A program made the position numbers and the translations under genes. A stretch of DNA of 39,837 nt from Porphyromonadaceae bacterium UBA7555. Lineage in GTDB: Bacteria > Bacteroidota > Bacteroidia > Bacteroidales > Muribaculaceae. The notes under the pieces were generated by a model. The model did not search any database. It saw only the letters and a program-made list of their open reading frames with translations, and was not told the DNA's origin. The stretch covers positions 1-39,837 of the forward strand of contig DLLT01000034.1 of assembly GCA_002478045.1 (NCBI GenBank). The letters are read 5' to 3'. Shown piece after piece: positions 7,178-16,089 of this stretch. The stretch's first letter is position 1. Each line of letters begins with the position of its first letter.

Positions 7178-9841
7178 TCAGCGCGGATGGCGGAAGCGTA
7201 GAACTTCGCCGACCCACATGACGAGGGAGGAAGCGGCGATGATAATCAGCCAGTCAAGTATGTGTATAGGGCATACGTTGAAGAATTGACCGCCAAATTC
7301 CACGATTAAGATTTGTCCTACGACTATTAGCAGGCCTATGGAGATGAAGCCTCGGCAGTCGCTTAAGTGCAGAGCCGAGCGGTGTGATCCGTAGGCGCGT
7401 GCATTAAACAGATTCCAGAATTGCACGAAGACGAAGATTGTAAAGAATAGCGTCAGTGCATACGTGGTCAGGTCGTGACGCGGTGTGGTTGCCGATGTAA
7501 GTATGGATGGGATGTCGGCCCCGCTATGGTATTCGAGGAATAGGAATATTCCGGTGAGTAGGGCAAAGAAAGCGACCCCCGTACCGATGATAAATCGCCA
7601 CATCGATGGGGAGATGATGAAGTCCGAGGTGCGTCTCGGCTTGGCACGCATGACGTCCGGTGACGGCGGTAGCGATGCCAAGGCCATAGCGGCAAAGGTG
7701 TCCATGGCGAGGTTGACCCAAAGCATTTGTGTAACCGTCAGCGGCGACTGGCGTCCGAACAATGCTCCGAAGAATACCACGAGGCAAGCGGTGACGTTGA
7801 CCGTTATTTGGAATAGTATGAAGCGCTGGATGTTGCGGTACAGCGAGCGTCCCCACATGATGGCTCGGCCTATGGATGTAAACGAGTTGTCAAGGATTGT
7901 AATGTCTCCGGCCTCCTTGGCTACGGCGGTTCCATCGCCCATGGCCAGGCCTACTTGTGCAGCTTTTAGTGCCGGGGCGTCATTGGTGCCATCGCCGGTG
8001 ACGGCCACCACTTCGCCCATGTCTTGCAGCGTCTCCACCAAGCGTTTTTTGTCCATGGGGCGTGCGCGTGCGATAATCTTGATGGCCGGCAGTCGACGTC
8101 GCAATTCCTCATCGCTGAGAGCTTCGAATTCTACGCCGGTGATAGCGGAGGTTTCCAAGGTATCCGTGGCATCGTCCCATAGACCCACTTGTCGAGCGAT
8201 TTCGCGAGCGGTGCGCGGGGTGTCGCCCGTGACGATTTTGATGGCGACTCCGGCGCCGATAACCTCGCGTATTGCATCCGGTACATCGGCGCGTACAGGG
8301 TCGGCGATAGCTGCTATGGCGATAAATGTCAGGTGCGAGCAGTGTACAGCGTCATCGTATATGGGACAGGGTTCGTCAGCGTTTATAACAGCGTAGGCAA
8401 AGCCCAGAGTTCGCATAGCTTGCTCTTGGTAGCGTGCCAGCAGGCCTTCGATATGGTCGCGCGGCGCATCTTCGGGGATATTGCCGCACATATCGTATAC
8501 TATTTCGGGCGCGCCTTTGACCAGAAGAAGACGGCGTTCTGAGGCATCGCGCACCGCTGTGGCCATATACTTGCGGCCGGTAGTGAAAGGTAACTCGGCT
8601 TCGATGTCGTATGAGGCACGGATTTTTTCGTAATCCACGCCTGAAGCATCAAGATGCAGCAGCAGTGCTCCTTCGGTGGGGTTGCCGAGTACGGAAGGAT
8701 GTTCAGGGTCTTTGCGATCCAATTGAGCCGTGGAATTGGCGGCGATAGCGGCGTGGAGTATATCGGAAGGCACATCTCCGAAGATGTCCATGTCTGCAAC
8801 TCGCATCTGGTTTTGGGTCAATGTACCCGTTTTGTCGGTGCAAATCACGGTGGTGGCGCCCATAGTCTCGCAGGCGTGCAGGCGACGTACCAGGTTGTTG
8901 GTCTTGAGCATGCGACGCATCGAGAAGGCCAAGCTCAGTGTCACGGCCATAGGCAGGCCCTCGGGAACGGATACCACGAGAAGCGCCACGGCCAGCATAA
9001 ATGTGTGCAGACCGTATTGTAGAGCCTCGAGCCAGTTGCCGTTGAAATCGGAGAAGTACATACCCATACGGCCTATGATGATGACGGCTGCTATAACGTA
9101 ACTTATGCGTGCAATCATTGTGCCGAGGCGCTCGAGTTGCAGCATTAGCGGGGTCTTGACGCTGTTGTCAATCTGGGAAGCGCGGAAGACGTTGCCGTGC
9201 TCGGTATTGTCACCTACGGCGGTGACTTGCATTATGGCATGGCCTTCCATAACCTTGGTGCCTTTCATAACGACATTAGACGGGAAGGTGGCTTCAGAAT
9301 CGAATTCGGTGGGGTCCGTAGTCTTGGCACACAAAGGCTCGCCGGTGAGTGTGGATTCATCGACATGCAGCGAGGTGGCCTCGACCAGTTCGCCGTCGGC
9401 AGGTATCTCGTCGCCGGTGTTGAGTATGACGATATCGCCCACGACCACATCGCGCCGGGGTATGCTGACGGTGGCTCCGTTGCGTATCACTTGTACCGGC
9501 TCGTCATCACTGACGGTGTTGAGCAGGGCAAATTCTTTTTCGGCACGCATCTCGAAGAAGAAAGCCAAAGAAGTGGCGCATATAACTGCCATAAATATGC
9601 CTAAGGGCTCGAAGAAAGTGCCGCTATCATTTCCCAGGTAATAATATTCGTAAAGGGATATAAACAGCGACAGCACTCCGGCCACCATAAGGATGGCTAT
9701 GAGAGGGTCGCGAAATTTAGCTAAGTAGAGCTTCCAAAGAGATTTGCGTGCCACCGGTGTCAGTACATTGGTGCCATGTTCTCGGCGGCTGACTTCGACT
9801 TGAGCAGAAGTCAATCCCGCATTTTTGTCTGTAGTTAGCAT
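7178..9841 (-). CDS. PMCA-type calcium-transporting P-type ATPase
   Basis: A P-type ATPase of 887 residues in the inner membrane, expected to export Ca2+ at the cost of ATP. The family landmarks are complete: cation-ATPase N-terminal region, actuator-domain TLTGEP (164-169), the membrane-helix-4 PEGLP (293-297), the phosphorylated Asp336 in CTDKTGTLT, KGAPE in the nucleotide-binding domain, TGDGTNDAPALK at the hinge, and six C-terminal membrane helices. In helix 6 the LWVNLAMDTFA segment keeps the Asn and Asp of Ca2+ site II and has the PMCA-like MDT pattern rather than the SERCA one; this points to calcium rather than Na/K. The gene is monocistronic, with a likely promoter at 9909-9916. The last helices are rich in aromatic residues. 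Confidence 0.93.
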   Translation of the reverse strand: MLTTDKNAGLTSAQVEVSRREHGTNVLTPVARKSLWKLYLAKFRDPLIAILMVAGVLSLFISLYEYYYLGNDSGTFFEPLGIFMAVICATSLAFFFEMRAEKEFALLNTVSDDEPVQVIRNGATVSIPRRDVVVGDIVILNTGDEIPADGELVEATSLHVDESTLTGEPLCAKTTDPTEFDSEATFPSNVVMKGTKVMEGHAIMQVTAVGDNTEHGNVFRASQIDNSVKTPLMLQLERLGTMIARISYVIAAVIIIGRMGMYFSDFNGNWLEALQYGLHTFMLAVALLVVSVPEGLPMAVTLSLAFSMRRMLKTNNLVRRLHACETMGATTVICTDKTGTLTQNQMRVADMDIFGDVPSDILHAAIAANSTAQLDRKDPEHPSVLGNPTEGALLLHLDASGVDYEKIRASYDIEAELPFTTGRKYMATAVRDASERRLLLVKGAPEIVYDMCGNIPEDAPRDHIEGLLARYQEQAMRTLGFAYAVINADEPCPIYDDAVHCSHLTFIAIAAIADPVRADVPDAIREVIGAGVAIKIVTGDTPRTAREIARQVGLWDDATDTLETSAITGVEFEALSDEELRRRLPAIKIIARARPMDKKRLVETLQDMGEVVAVTGDGTNDAPALKAAQVGLAMGDGTAVAKEAGDITILDNSFTSIGRAIMWGRSLYRNIQRFILFQITVNVTACLVVFFGALFGRQSPLTVTQMLWVNLAMDTFAAMALASLPPSPDVMRAKPRRTSDFIISPSMWRFIIGTGVAFFALLTGIFLFLEYHSGADIPSILTSATTPRHDLTTYALTLFFTIFVFVQFWNLFNARAYGSHRSALHLSDCRGFISIGLLIVVGQILIVEFGGQFFNVCPIHILDWLIIIAASSLVMWVGEVLRFRHPR

Positions 9842-9908
9842 TATCTAAAGGTTTTTTTGTGTTGGTCTAATTACGTAATCTATTAGCTGACTATACGCTA
9901 ATATCGCG

Positions 9909-9916
9909 CAAAATTA
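9909..9916 (-). promoter_or_regulatory. -7 box for the calcium ATPase
   Basis: On the minus strand TAATTTTG reads at 9916 to 9909, 68 bases before the ATG. The -33 element is poor, so confidence is moderate. Confidence 0.5.
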
Positions 9917-10097
9917 CGCATAAATCATTTACGTTGTTACCTGTGGATATTAAATAAATGTTTAATTAGCGACCGGTGGCGGATGTCTGTTGTGGCGTTA
10001 TAGGAGCGCCGTTGCGACAATAAATAACGCATGCCGGACGTTATAGTTATATCTTATGTTGATATACTTAAAACTACACTAAAGTAAACAGACAAAT

Positions 10098-10577
10098 ATG
10101 AAAAAAATACTGAGACTATTGGTGCTGCCTTTGCTGGCGTGCCTACCCATGACAGCCTTCGTGTCGTGCGGTGATGACGATAACACCCCGGATGTAGATT
10201 TGTCTATCAGTGTCGAAGGTGCTACGGTCGTAGACGATGTGATATACGTGGTCAAAGGCGAACCGCTAAATGTCGTTTCGGTGAATATCACTAACAACGA
10301 GCAAGGCAAGAACGCCATGGTTACGGGCGCCACATACTATTTTGATGGTTTCAGCATCGGAGCTGTCATCATTCCTCCTTACGGAATGAAGATACCTTTG
10401 GATAGCGATGTTGCCCTTGGAAGTCACGCTTTGCAGATTGTATGCGACGTTGCCGCCGAGGGTAAGGCCTTGGGCATTGCCGTAATCAACTATAATGTTG
10501 TAGTGGTGGAAGATGCTGCCGATATACCTTCAGGTAAAGTCTCTGACAAGGTAGGATCGACGGTAAAGGTACAATGA
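10098..10577 (+). CDS. small surface lipoprotein, unknown function
   Basis: The protein has 159 residues. A type II signal peptide (1-23) ends in the lipobox FVSC, making Cys24 the lipidated residue. It is followed at once by GDDD, the acidic stretch that in Bacteroidetes acts as a surface-export signal, so the protein probably faces outward on the outer membrane. The mature part is predicted beta-rich, with VKGEPLNVVSVNITNNEQGKN near the middle resembling an Ig-like fold, and ends in a short Ser/Lys/Val tail. I do not recognise the family. It stands alone, between a divergent ATPase and a convergent ClC gene. Confidence 0.8.
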   Translation: MKKILRLLVLPLLACLPMTAFVSCGDDDNTPDVDLSISVEGATVVDDVIYVVKGEPLNVVSVNITNNEQGKNAMVTGATYYFDGFSIGAVIIPPYGMKIPLDSDVALGSHALQIVCDVAAEGKALGIAVINYNVVVVEDAADIPSGKVSDKVGSTVKVQ

Positions 10578-10626
10578 TTGCCACTAAATCAAGCCTTACA
10601 ATTATATTGTAACGCGCCTTTTTTTG

Positions 10627-10675
10627 ATAATCGGACAACGGAACCGGGCATATCCCGACCTCGTTGTCCGATTAT
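10627..10675. terminator. inverted repeat between convergent genes
   Basis: 10627-10640 and 10662-10675 are perfect 14-bp reverse complements, with an inner CGGG/CCCG stem. The position between the stops of the lipoprotein (+) and the ClC gene (-) suggests a bidirectional terminator. The only T-run (before the hairpin on +) is on the wrong side for either strand. Confidence 0.6.
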
Positions 10676-10704
10676 AGTGCGGATTTGTTGTGAAATCGGT
10701 GTTA

Positions 10705-12513
10705 TCAGTCTTCGCAGTAGTGGCGGAGGACTCGGCGGTAGCTGTTGAAGATTTTGCTTTTTGAAACAAACCCCATATACTTACCATCGGCATCGACTAC
10801 CGGAAGGTTCCAGGCTGCGGTCCGGTCAAATGTTTTCATGACGGTGTCCATTGTGTCCGTGATGCGTATTGTGGCCGGAGGCGCGGTCATAAACATGTCT
10901 ACATACATCTTCTTGTACAAATCGGGACGGAACATAATGTTGCGTATTTCGTCAAGCAATACTATGCCGAGCAGTCGTCCGTCTTGGCTGAGTACGGGGA
11001 AGAGGTTGCGGTGGCTGCGTGATATTGTGCCGACCATTTGTTTGAGGTTCATATCAGGTCGCACGGGCAGAAAGTCGTTTTCGATAACGTTGGACACCTT
11101 GAGTAGTGTGAGTACGGCTTTGTCTTTGTGGTGCGTAAGCAGTTCGCCGCGCTGGGCCAGACGCATAGCGTAGATACTATAAGGCAGGAACAATCGGATG
11201 GTGCCGTAGGATACAACCGAGACGATGAGCAGCGGCAGGAATAGTTGGTAACCGCCGGTGAGTTCGGCCGTGAGGAATATGGCCATTAGCGGCGCGTGCA
11301 TGACTGCGGACATGACGCCGGTCATACCCATCAGAGCAAAGTTTTTGTCCGAAATGAGTGCCTCGGGTGCCACGAGATTGGTGACATAAGCGAATAGAAA
11401 TCCGGTCATACATCCTACGTATAACGATGGCGCGAATGTGCCGCCTACACCTCCGGCGCCGTTGGTGGCGGAGGTGGCTACGGCTTTGGTGGCAATAATC
11501 ATAGCGATGAAGGCGATGATTACCAAATGGCTGGAGCCTTCGCCGTAGAACATCGAACCGTTGAGAATGGATGATGTATCACCGTTGAGCAGGCCCTCGA
11601 TGGACGAGTAGCCCTCGCCGTAGAGAGGAGGGAAAAGGAACACCAGCAGCGAAAGCATCAAGCATCCCGAAGCCACGCGTAGTGCCGGGTGACGGAAGTG
11701 CTTGAAGAAATTCTCCATCATATTCATTATGCGTGTAAAGTATAGCGATATCAGTCCGCAAACAACGCCCAGAAGGATTACCAGCGGAATCTTGGCTGCA
11801 AAGAATGGCTCGCTTTGCGTGAAGAAGAATTCGAAATTATATCCCGTGTATATGTAGGCAATGGTGGCGGCAGTCACGGATGAAATTACCAGAGGCATCA
11901 CCGAGACGGTGGTGAGGTCCAGCATCAGCACTTCGATGGTGAAAAGCACTCCGGCGATAGGCGCCTTGAAGGTACCGGCAATACCGGCGGCGGCGCCACA
12001 TCCGACTAATAGCATAAGCACTCGCGGCGACATACGGAATGCCGACCCGAGATTCGATCCTATGGCCGACCCGGTGTACACAATAGGACCCTCGGCGCCG
12101 ACGCTACCGCCAAAGCCGATGGTAATGGAACAGCCTATGAGCGAGGAGTACATGTTGTGCCTTTTGAGGCGGCTTTTGTTTGTAGATATGGCCGCAAGCA
12201 CGCGCGTGACGCCGTGCGAGATATTGTCATGTACCATATACCGCACGTATAGGTAGGTGATGATCACGCCCACGGCCGGCAGCAGGATATACAGCCAGTT
12301 GCCCGACTGAGTGTCGATATTGGCGGTAAGTGTCGAGGCTATAAGGTGAATGAGAAAACGTAGCAGCATTGCTGCAAATCCGCTTAACACGCCTACAATC
12401 AAGGCCAAAAATATGACAAAAGCACGTTCGGAGACATGCTTTTCGCGCCATGACAGAAAGCGCAGAAACCATGTAGCGGCCGGTTTGCTTTTTTGTGTAG
12501 GATGCTGTGCCAT
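10705..12513 (-). CDS. ClC-family chloride channel/transporter with CBS domains
   Basis: A 602-residue inner-membrane ClC protein, probably a dimer moving chloride or a similar anion. The membrane part (about 30-450) shows GFGGSVGAEGP (133-143) with the gating glutamate Glu141, then GAAAGIAGTFKAPIAGVLFTIEV (motif split 173-195), and GGVGGTFAPSLYVG near residues 360-375. Two CBS domains (about 470-600) follow, as in many ClC proteins where they bind adenine nucleotides. In the E. coli protein the residue after the conserved Glu202 is the internal proton glutamate (Glu203); here the equivalent is Val195, as in channels. So uncoupled transport is possible (inference). It starts 24 bases after the sugar transferase and may be its co-transcribed neighbour. 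Confidence 0.92.
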   Translation of the reverse strand: MAQHPTQKSKPAATWFLRFLSWREKHVSERAFVIFLALIVGVLSGFAAMLLRFLIHLIASTLTANIDTQSGNWLYILLPAVGVIITYLYVRYMVHDNISHGVTRVLAAISTNKSRLKRHNMYSSLIGCSITIGFGGSVGAEGPIVYTGSAIGSNLGSAFRMSPRVLMLLVGCGAAAGIAGTFKAPIAGVLFTIEVLMLDLTTVSVMPLVISSVTAATIAYIYTGYNFEFFFTQSEPFFAAKIPLVILLGVVCGLISLYFTRIMNMMENFFKHFRHPALRVASGCLMLSLLVFLFPPLYGEGYSSIEGLLNGDTSSILNGSMFYGEGSSHLVIIAFIAMIIATKAVATSATNGAGGVGGTFAPSLYVGCMTGFLFAYVTNLVAPEALISDKNFALMGMTGVMSAVMHAPLMAIFLTAELTGGYQLFLPLLIVSVVSYGTIRLFLPYSIYAMRLAQRGELLTHHKDKAVLTLLKVSNVIENDFLPVRPDMNLKQMVGTISRSHRNLFPVLSQDGRLLGIVLLDEIRNIMFRPDLYKKMYVDMFMTAPPATIRITDTMDTVMKTFDRTAAWNLPVVDADGKYMGFVSKSKIFNSYRRVLRHYCED

Positions 12514-12537
12514 TGTTAGGTGATGATGCGTGTCCGG

Positions 12538-13971
12538 TCAGATGCCTTTGCCGGTGAGTACGGTGTGTATGGTGAAGAATAATATCTTAAGATCGACAGC
12601 CATAGAGACATTGTCTATGTATAGTAAGTCGTAGCGTAGACGTTCGAGCATCTGGTCGACGTTGCTAGCATATCCGTACTTAACCATACCCCAGGATGTT
12701 ATGCCCGGGCGTACTTGATGCAGCAGGCTGTAATACGGGGCACGAGCCACGATTTGACGGATGTAGTATTCGCGTTCGGGGCGCGGACCCACCAGCGACA
12801 TATCGCCTCGAAGCACGTTCCAGAATTGGGGCAACTCGTCAAGGCGGTATTTGCGTAGAAAATGGCCTACGCGGGTTATTCGCGGATCATCCAGTGTCGA
12901 CAGTGCCGGACCCGATGCTTCGGCATCCGAGCGCATAGTGCGGAATTTGTAAATGTAGAACGGCTTCTTGTGGTATCCGATGCGTTGTTGCTTGTAGAAT
13001 ACACATCCGCGGCTGTCAATGCGTACGGCCAGGGCCAGAACTACGAATAGAGGTAGCAGTAACAATAATGCTGTAGCGGCCACCACTACATCGGCGGTGC
13101 GTTTGAGGTTGAGTGTCATCTTGGACGCCTGGCTGTGCGAGATGTCGATGAGCGGTTCGCCTGTGACGGTGAACATACGCGGGCGTGCAGCGATGATGCT
13201 GTAGAGGTCTGCCGGGATGAGTATTGTGCGATCCAGCGGAAAGAGGGCATTGATCAGTTGGCCGGTCTGGCGTATGCCTCCGCGGTGTGGAATGACTATG
13301 AGGTTGTGTACGTCCATGGTGCGGCAAATCTCCGGCAGGTCGTCCAGCCGATATACAGGAAGCCCGAGGTCCGGGCGTTGTGTAGCCGTAGCGCCGGTTG
13401 TGTCGGTGTCGACGTATCCTATGACTTTTATTCCACTGCCTCGCGGGGCGGCGTTGAGGCGGTCTACCAGCGCTTTGCCGCCTTTGGTGGCTCCGACGAC
13501 CAGGGTGTTGAAAGCCAATTCGCGCCGCTGTATGCGTCGAGCGGTGTGTGTAGTCTGGATGAGGCGTACAAGGTATACCGGGACAAACCATAGTAACCAT
13601 AGTATGCCGATAAGCTCGTAGTATCCTTTGACGCCGGGGGATAGTGTATCGTTGATGATTGCGATAAAAAATATGCCCAAGGCGCCAATGGCTGAGACAA
13701 CGGCCGTATTGCCGAGCTCGTCAAGACGTGATTTGAAGTATGTCTTGCCGTAATATCCAGAAAGCCAGTATATTGCCAGCATTACGAGCGGTGCGATTAT
13801 CTGCCCGGTGATGACGTGGCTTTGTTTAAGGTGCTCAAATAGTGTGTAGTGCTCACGTATGCTCTCCGGAAGGAAGTGGTAGCGTACAATACTGAAGGCT
13901 GTCCACCCGATGTTGAGCATCAGGAAGTCTGCAAAGACGTATGTTAAGGCCTTGCGGCGGATGTTTCGCAC
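12538..13971 (-). CDS. polyprenyl-phosphate sugar-1-phosphate transferase (WcaJ-like)
   Basis: This 477-residue membrane enzyme starts a surface glycan by moving a sugar phosphate from a nucleotide sugar to undecaprenyl phosphate. The N-terminal half has four membrane helices and a nucleotide-binding-like domain (about 150-260, with VVGATKGGKALVDRL). The C-terminal half carries the catalytic domain: a hydrophobic re-entrant segment near 285-310, KFRTMR, then RKYRLDELPQFWNVLRG with the Asp-Glu dyad, and SLVGPRPE. These are the hallmarks of the WcaJ/PglC superfamily. The start is a GTG at 13971; no better ATG lies nearby. It is placed between TsaC and ClC, about 6 kb from the glycosyltransferase locus, for which it is the likely initiator (inference). 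Confidence 0.9.
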   Translation of the reverse strand: MRNIRRKALTYVFADFLMLNIGWTAFSIVRYHFLPESIREHYTLFEHLKQSHVITGQIIAPLVMLAIYWLSGYYGKTYFKSRLDELGNTAVVSAIGALGIFFIAIINDTLSPGVKGYYELIGILWLLWFVPVYLVRLIQTTHTARRIQRRELAFNTLVVGATKGGKALVDRLNAAPRGSGIKVIGYVDTDTTGATATQRPDLGLPVYRLDDLPEICRTMDVHNLIVIPHRGGIRQTGQLINALFPLDRTILIPADLYSIIAARPRMFTVTGEPLIDISHSQASKMTLNLKRTADVVVAATALLLLLPLFVVLALAVRIDSRGCVFYKQQRIGYHKKPFYIYKFRTMRSDAEASGPALSTLDDPRITRVGHFLRKYRLDELPQFWNVLRGDMSLVGPRPEREYYIRQIVARAPYYSLLHQVRPGITSWGMVKYGYASNVDQMLERLRYDLLYIDNVSMAVDLKILFFTIHTVLTGKGI

Positions 13972-14113
13972 GATAAGTTTGGAATGATGTGAGCTGTTTT
14001 ATTCGGCGGTCGGATGCTTTGTCGGTGTTACCGACCGTTGTCGGCTGAGAATCTATGCTTGGTGTTGAACTGCTATTGCGGCTGTAATGCCGTGCAGTCC
14101 GGGATGCAGTATG

Positions 14114-14695
14114 CTACTTGCGTAGTATCTTGAAAAGTCCACCTTGGCCCACGCGCATAACCATAGACGGTTGTCCGGGTTTGCGGTCGCGTCCGGTGAG
14201 ACATACATAGTCCATTTGAGCGGCAAGTTGTGGGTCTATTTGGTCGAAGGTGCGTGGCGTTGGTGCTCCGCTGAAATTGGCCGAAGTGGACACCAGCGGT
14301 CGTCCGAGGGCGCGGCATAATGCCGCCGAAAAACGTTCGCGAGTCAGCCGAACGCCCAAAGTGCCGTCCTCTCCCATAAGTGCCGGAGCGACACCGCGAC
14401 CGCGGTCGTAGACAATGGTCAGCGGTCGGTCCGAGCATTCGATGAGGTCGTAAGCAATGTCCGGTACGGAGTCTACGGCGCGTTCGAGCGCGCCCAGGTC
14501 GCCGACCAGCGTGATGAGAGCCTTGTTGTCGCGGCGTCCTTTGACCGAATATACGCGGTGTATCGCCTCCTCATTTGTGGCATCGCACCCGATGCCCCAG
14601 ACGGTGTCCGTGGGGTAGAGGATAAGTCCGCCGTGCCGCAGCACTTCTACGGCTTTGCGCAGGTCTTCTACGAATGTATTGTCTTCGTTAGTCAT
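14114..14695 (-). CDS. tsaC: threonylcarbamoyl-AMP synthase
   Basis: This 193-residue cytosolic enzyme makes threonylcarbamoyl-AMP from threonine, bicarbonate and ATP, the first step of the t6A modification at tRNA position 37. The signature LYPTDTVWGIGCDA (residues 27-40) and the KGRRDNKAL segment (51-59) are characteristic of the TsaC/Sua5 family, as is PLVSTSANFSG near 133-143. It lacks the extra Sua5 C-terminal domain, as expected for this length. The ATG lies only 4 bases after a consensus -7 box (14700-14707), so the mRNA is probably leaderless. The spacer of 142 bases to the sugar transferase holds small hairpins and no clear promoter. Confidence 0.95.
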   Translation of the reverse strand: MTNEDNTFVEDLRKAVEVLRHGGLILYPTDTVWGIGCDATNEEAIHRVYSVKGRRDNKALITLVGDLGALERAVDSVPDIAYDLIECSDRPLTIVYDRGRGVAPALMGEDGTLGVRLTRERFSAALCRALGRPLVSTSANFSGAPTPRTFDQIDPQLAAQMDYVCLTGRDRKPGQPSMVMRVGQGGLFKILRK

Positions 14696-14699
14696 AATA

Positions 14700-14731
14700 C
14701 AAAGTTACGCATTAAATCGTCAATTGCCAAA
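14700..14731 (-). promoter_or_regulatory. consensus promoter of tsaC, directly abutting the start codon
   Basis: On the minus strand a perfect TTTG (14731-14728) is followed by exactly 20 bases and TAACTTTG (14707-14700). Four bases then precede the tsaC ATG. In Bacteroides promoters transcription begins a few bases after this box, so the start would fall on or next to the start codon. Confidence 0.85.
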
Positions 14732-14880
14732 ATAAATAATTGTCCGGATCTATCCAGATGTGGCTATCAGGCACTTTGTAGAATGATGAAGTTGCGTTAA
14801 ATACAAGTTGCGAATGAGGCTGTAGCCGTGGTGTAAATAAATAGTGAAATAGCCTGTATATAATCTGATAATGTGCCGCG

Positions 14881-16089
14881 TCACTTGTCGTCATGCCACA
14901 CAAATGTTGTGAACAACGGATAATGATCTGAATTACGTATATCGCCTCTTTCTATGCTATGCGGCACAAAGTTACCGCGCCACAGCACATGGTCGATGCG
15001 AAAATACATCGAATTGCGATTGTAAGTGTGCATATATCCGAGGCCGACAGCCGGATAGACTTGGCGCAGACCCTGGTCCTCGATTTGTGACAGGGCGAAG
15101 CATCCGGGTACATCGTTGAAGTCGCCGCATACCACGCAGTTGATTCCGCCGAATTTACGAATGTACTGAACCAAGCGTTTGACTTGGCGTGCGCGCATGA
15201 CATTGGCGGCGCTGAGCTTGGATACCAAGTCGGTGCGTACGCGTTGCAGAGGATTCTCAACCATTGTGGCCGGATGGTTCGAAGATCCGGTAAGTCCGCT
15301 GTAAAGTTCTTTGTCATCATCGGTCAGTCCGATGCTTTGCAGGTGGATATTGAAGATGGTTAGTACATGACCATTGATGTGTATGCGGTATCCGGCGATA
15401 TCGCCGTTGCCGTAGCGTTTTCGATCGTATCCCAGGGGCAATGCATCTGCAGGGTGTTTGCTTAGCAGTAATTGGTTATGGTCGTTGAATATGATGTACG
15501 GATAACGGCGCGAGATGCTGTCTATTTGCTTGGATGTGATACGAACGCTATGTTCGACGCACAGATAGTCAGCTTCTTGTATGCATACAATGTCGGCATT
15601 GGTCTTCAAAATATACGATAATGCCGGATTGATATCGTTTGGGTATTTTTTGTCGAGGTCAAGCCATTCGGCGCAATTGTAGGACAGCAGAGTCCATGTA
15701 CGTGATTTGTCTCCCTCGGGCAGAGGGCCGGAAGGCCAGGATAAAGGGTATACACTGAGAATCCGCGGCAGGCATACGGCCAATGCTACTCCGGCAATAA
15801 CGGCACTGCGACGCCACCAAAATATATCCAAGACGAATACGGCCAGCAGTATCGGTGCCAGTATGGGGAGCACCATTACACAAACTCCGGCTACGGGAAG
15901 GTCTTCGGGATCTATAGTACCGGCCCAGGCCGAGATAATCGTGGCGAGGGCTACGGTGCAGGTAACGATGCCCATAAAGACCGACAGCACGTGATGCCAC
16001 CATGGTCGGCGGCGTGTTCGGTCAGGCCCTTGTACCATATTCTCGGGCACAGTTGACGTAGGTGTATTTATGTCGGTCCGAGCTGTCAT
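14881..16089 (-). CDS. endonuclease/exonuclease/phosphatase family membrane protein
   Basis: The protein has 402 residues. Three hydrophobic segments (about 35-55, 70-90 and 95-112) anchor it in the inner membrane. The catalytic domain (about 128-400) is of the endonuclease/exonuclease/phosphatase fold: SYNCAEW, CIQEAD with the metal-binding Glu, FNIHLQS, VCGDFNDVPG with Asp-Asn, and the RNSDHYPL ending with the catalytic Asp-His. All key residues are present. Whether it cleaves nucleic acid, phospholipid head groups or another phosphodiester cannot be read from sequence. It overlaps the upstream rhomboid gene by 4 bases (ATGA), so the two are translationally coupled. A GC-rich neighbour context and a normal codon style suggest it is native. 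Confidence 0.9.
   Translation of the reverse strand: MTARTDINTPTSTVPENMVQGPDRTRRRPWWHHVLSVFMGIVTCTVALATIISAWAGTIDPEDLPVAGVCVMVLPILAPILLAVFVLDIFWWRRSAVIAGVALAVCLPRILSVYPLSWPSGPLPEGDKSRTWTLLSYNCAEWLDLDKKYPNDINPALSYILKTNADIVCIQEADYLCVEHSVRITSKQIDSISRRYPYIIFNDHNQLLLSKHPADALPLGYDRKRYGNGDIAGYRIHINGHVLTIFNIHLQSIGLTDDDKELYSGLTGSSNHPATMVENPLQRVRTDLVSKLSAANVMRARQVKRLVQYIRKFGGINCVVCGDFNDVPGCFALSQIEDQGLRQVYPAVGLGYMHTYNRNSMYFRIDHVLWRGNFVPHSIERGDIRNSDHYPLFTTFVWHDDK

Noticed and set aside
7485..8396. Long plus-strand open frame opposite the calcium ATPase
   Set aside because: It is antisense to conserved ATPase motifs, has no family pattern and arises from the GC-rich codon bias of the true gene.
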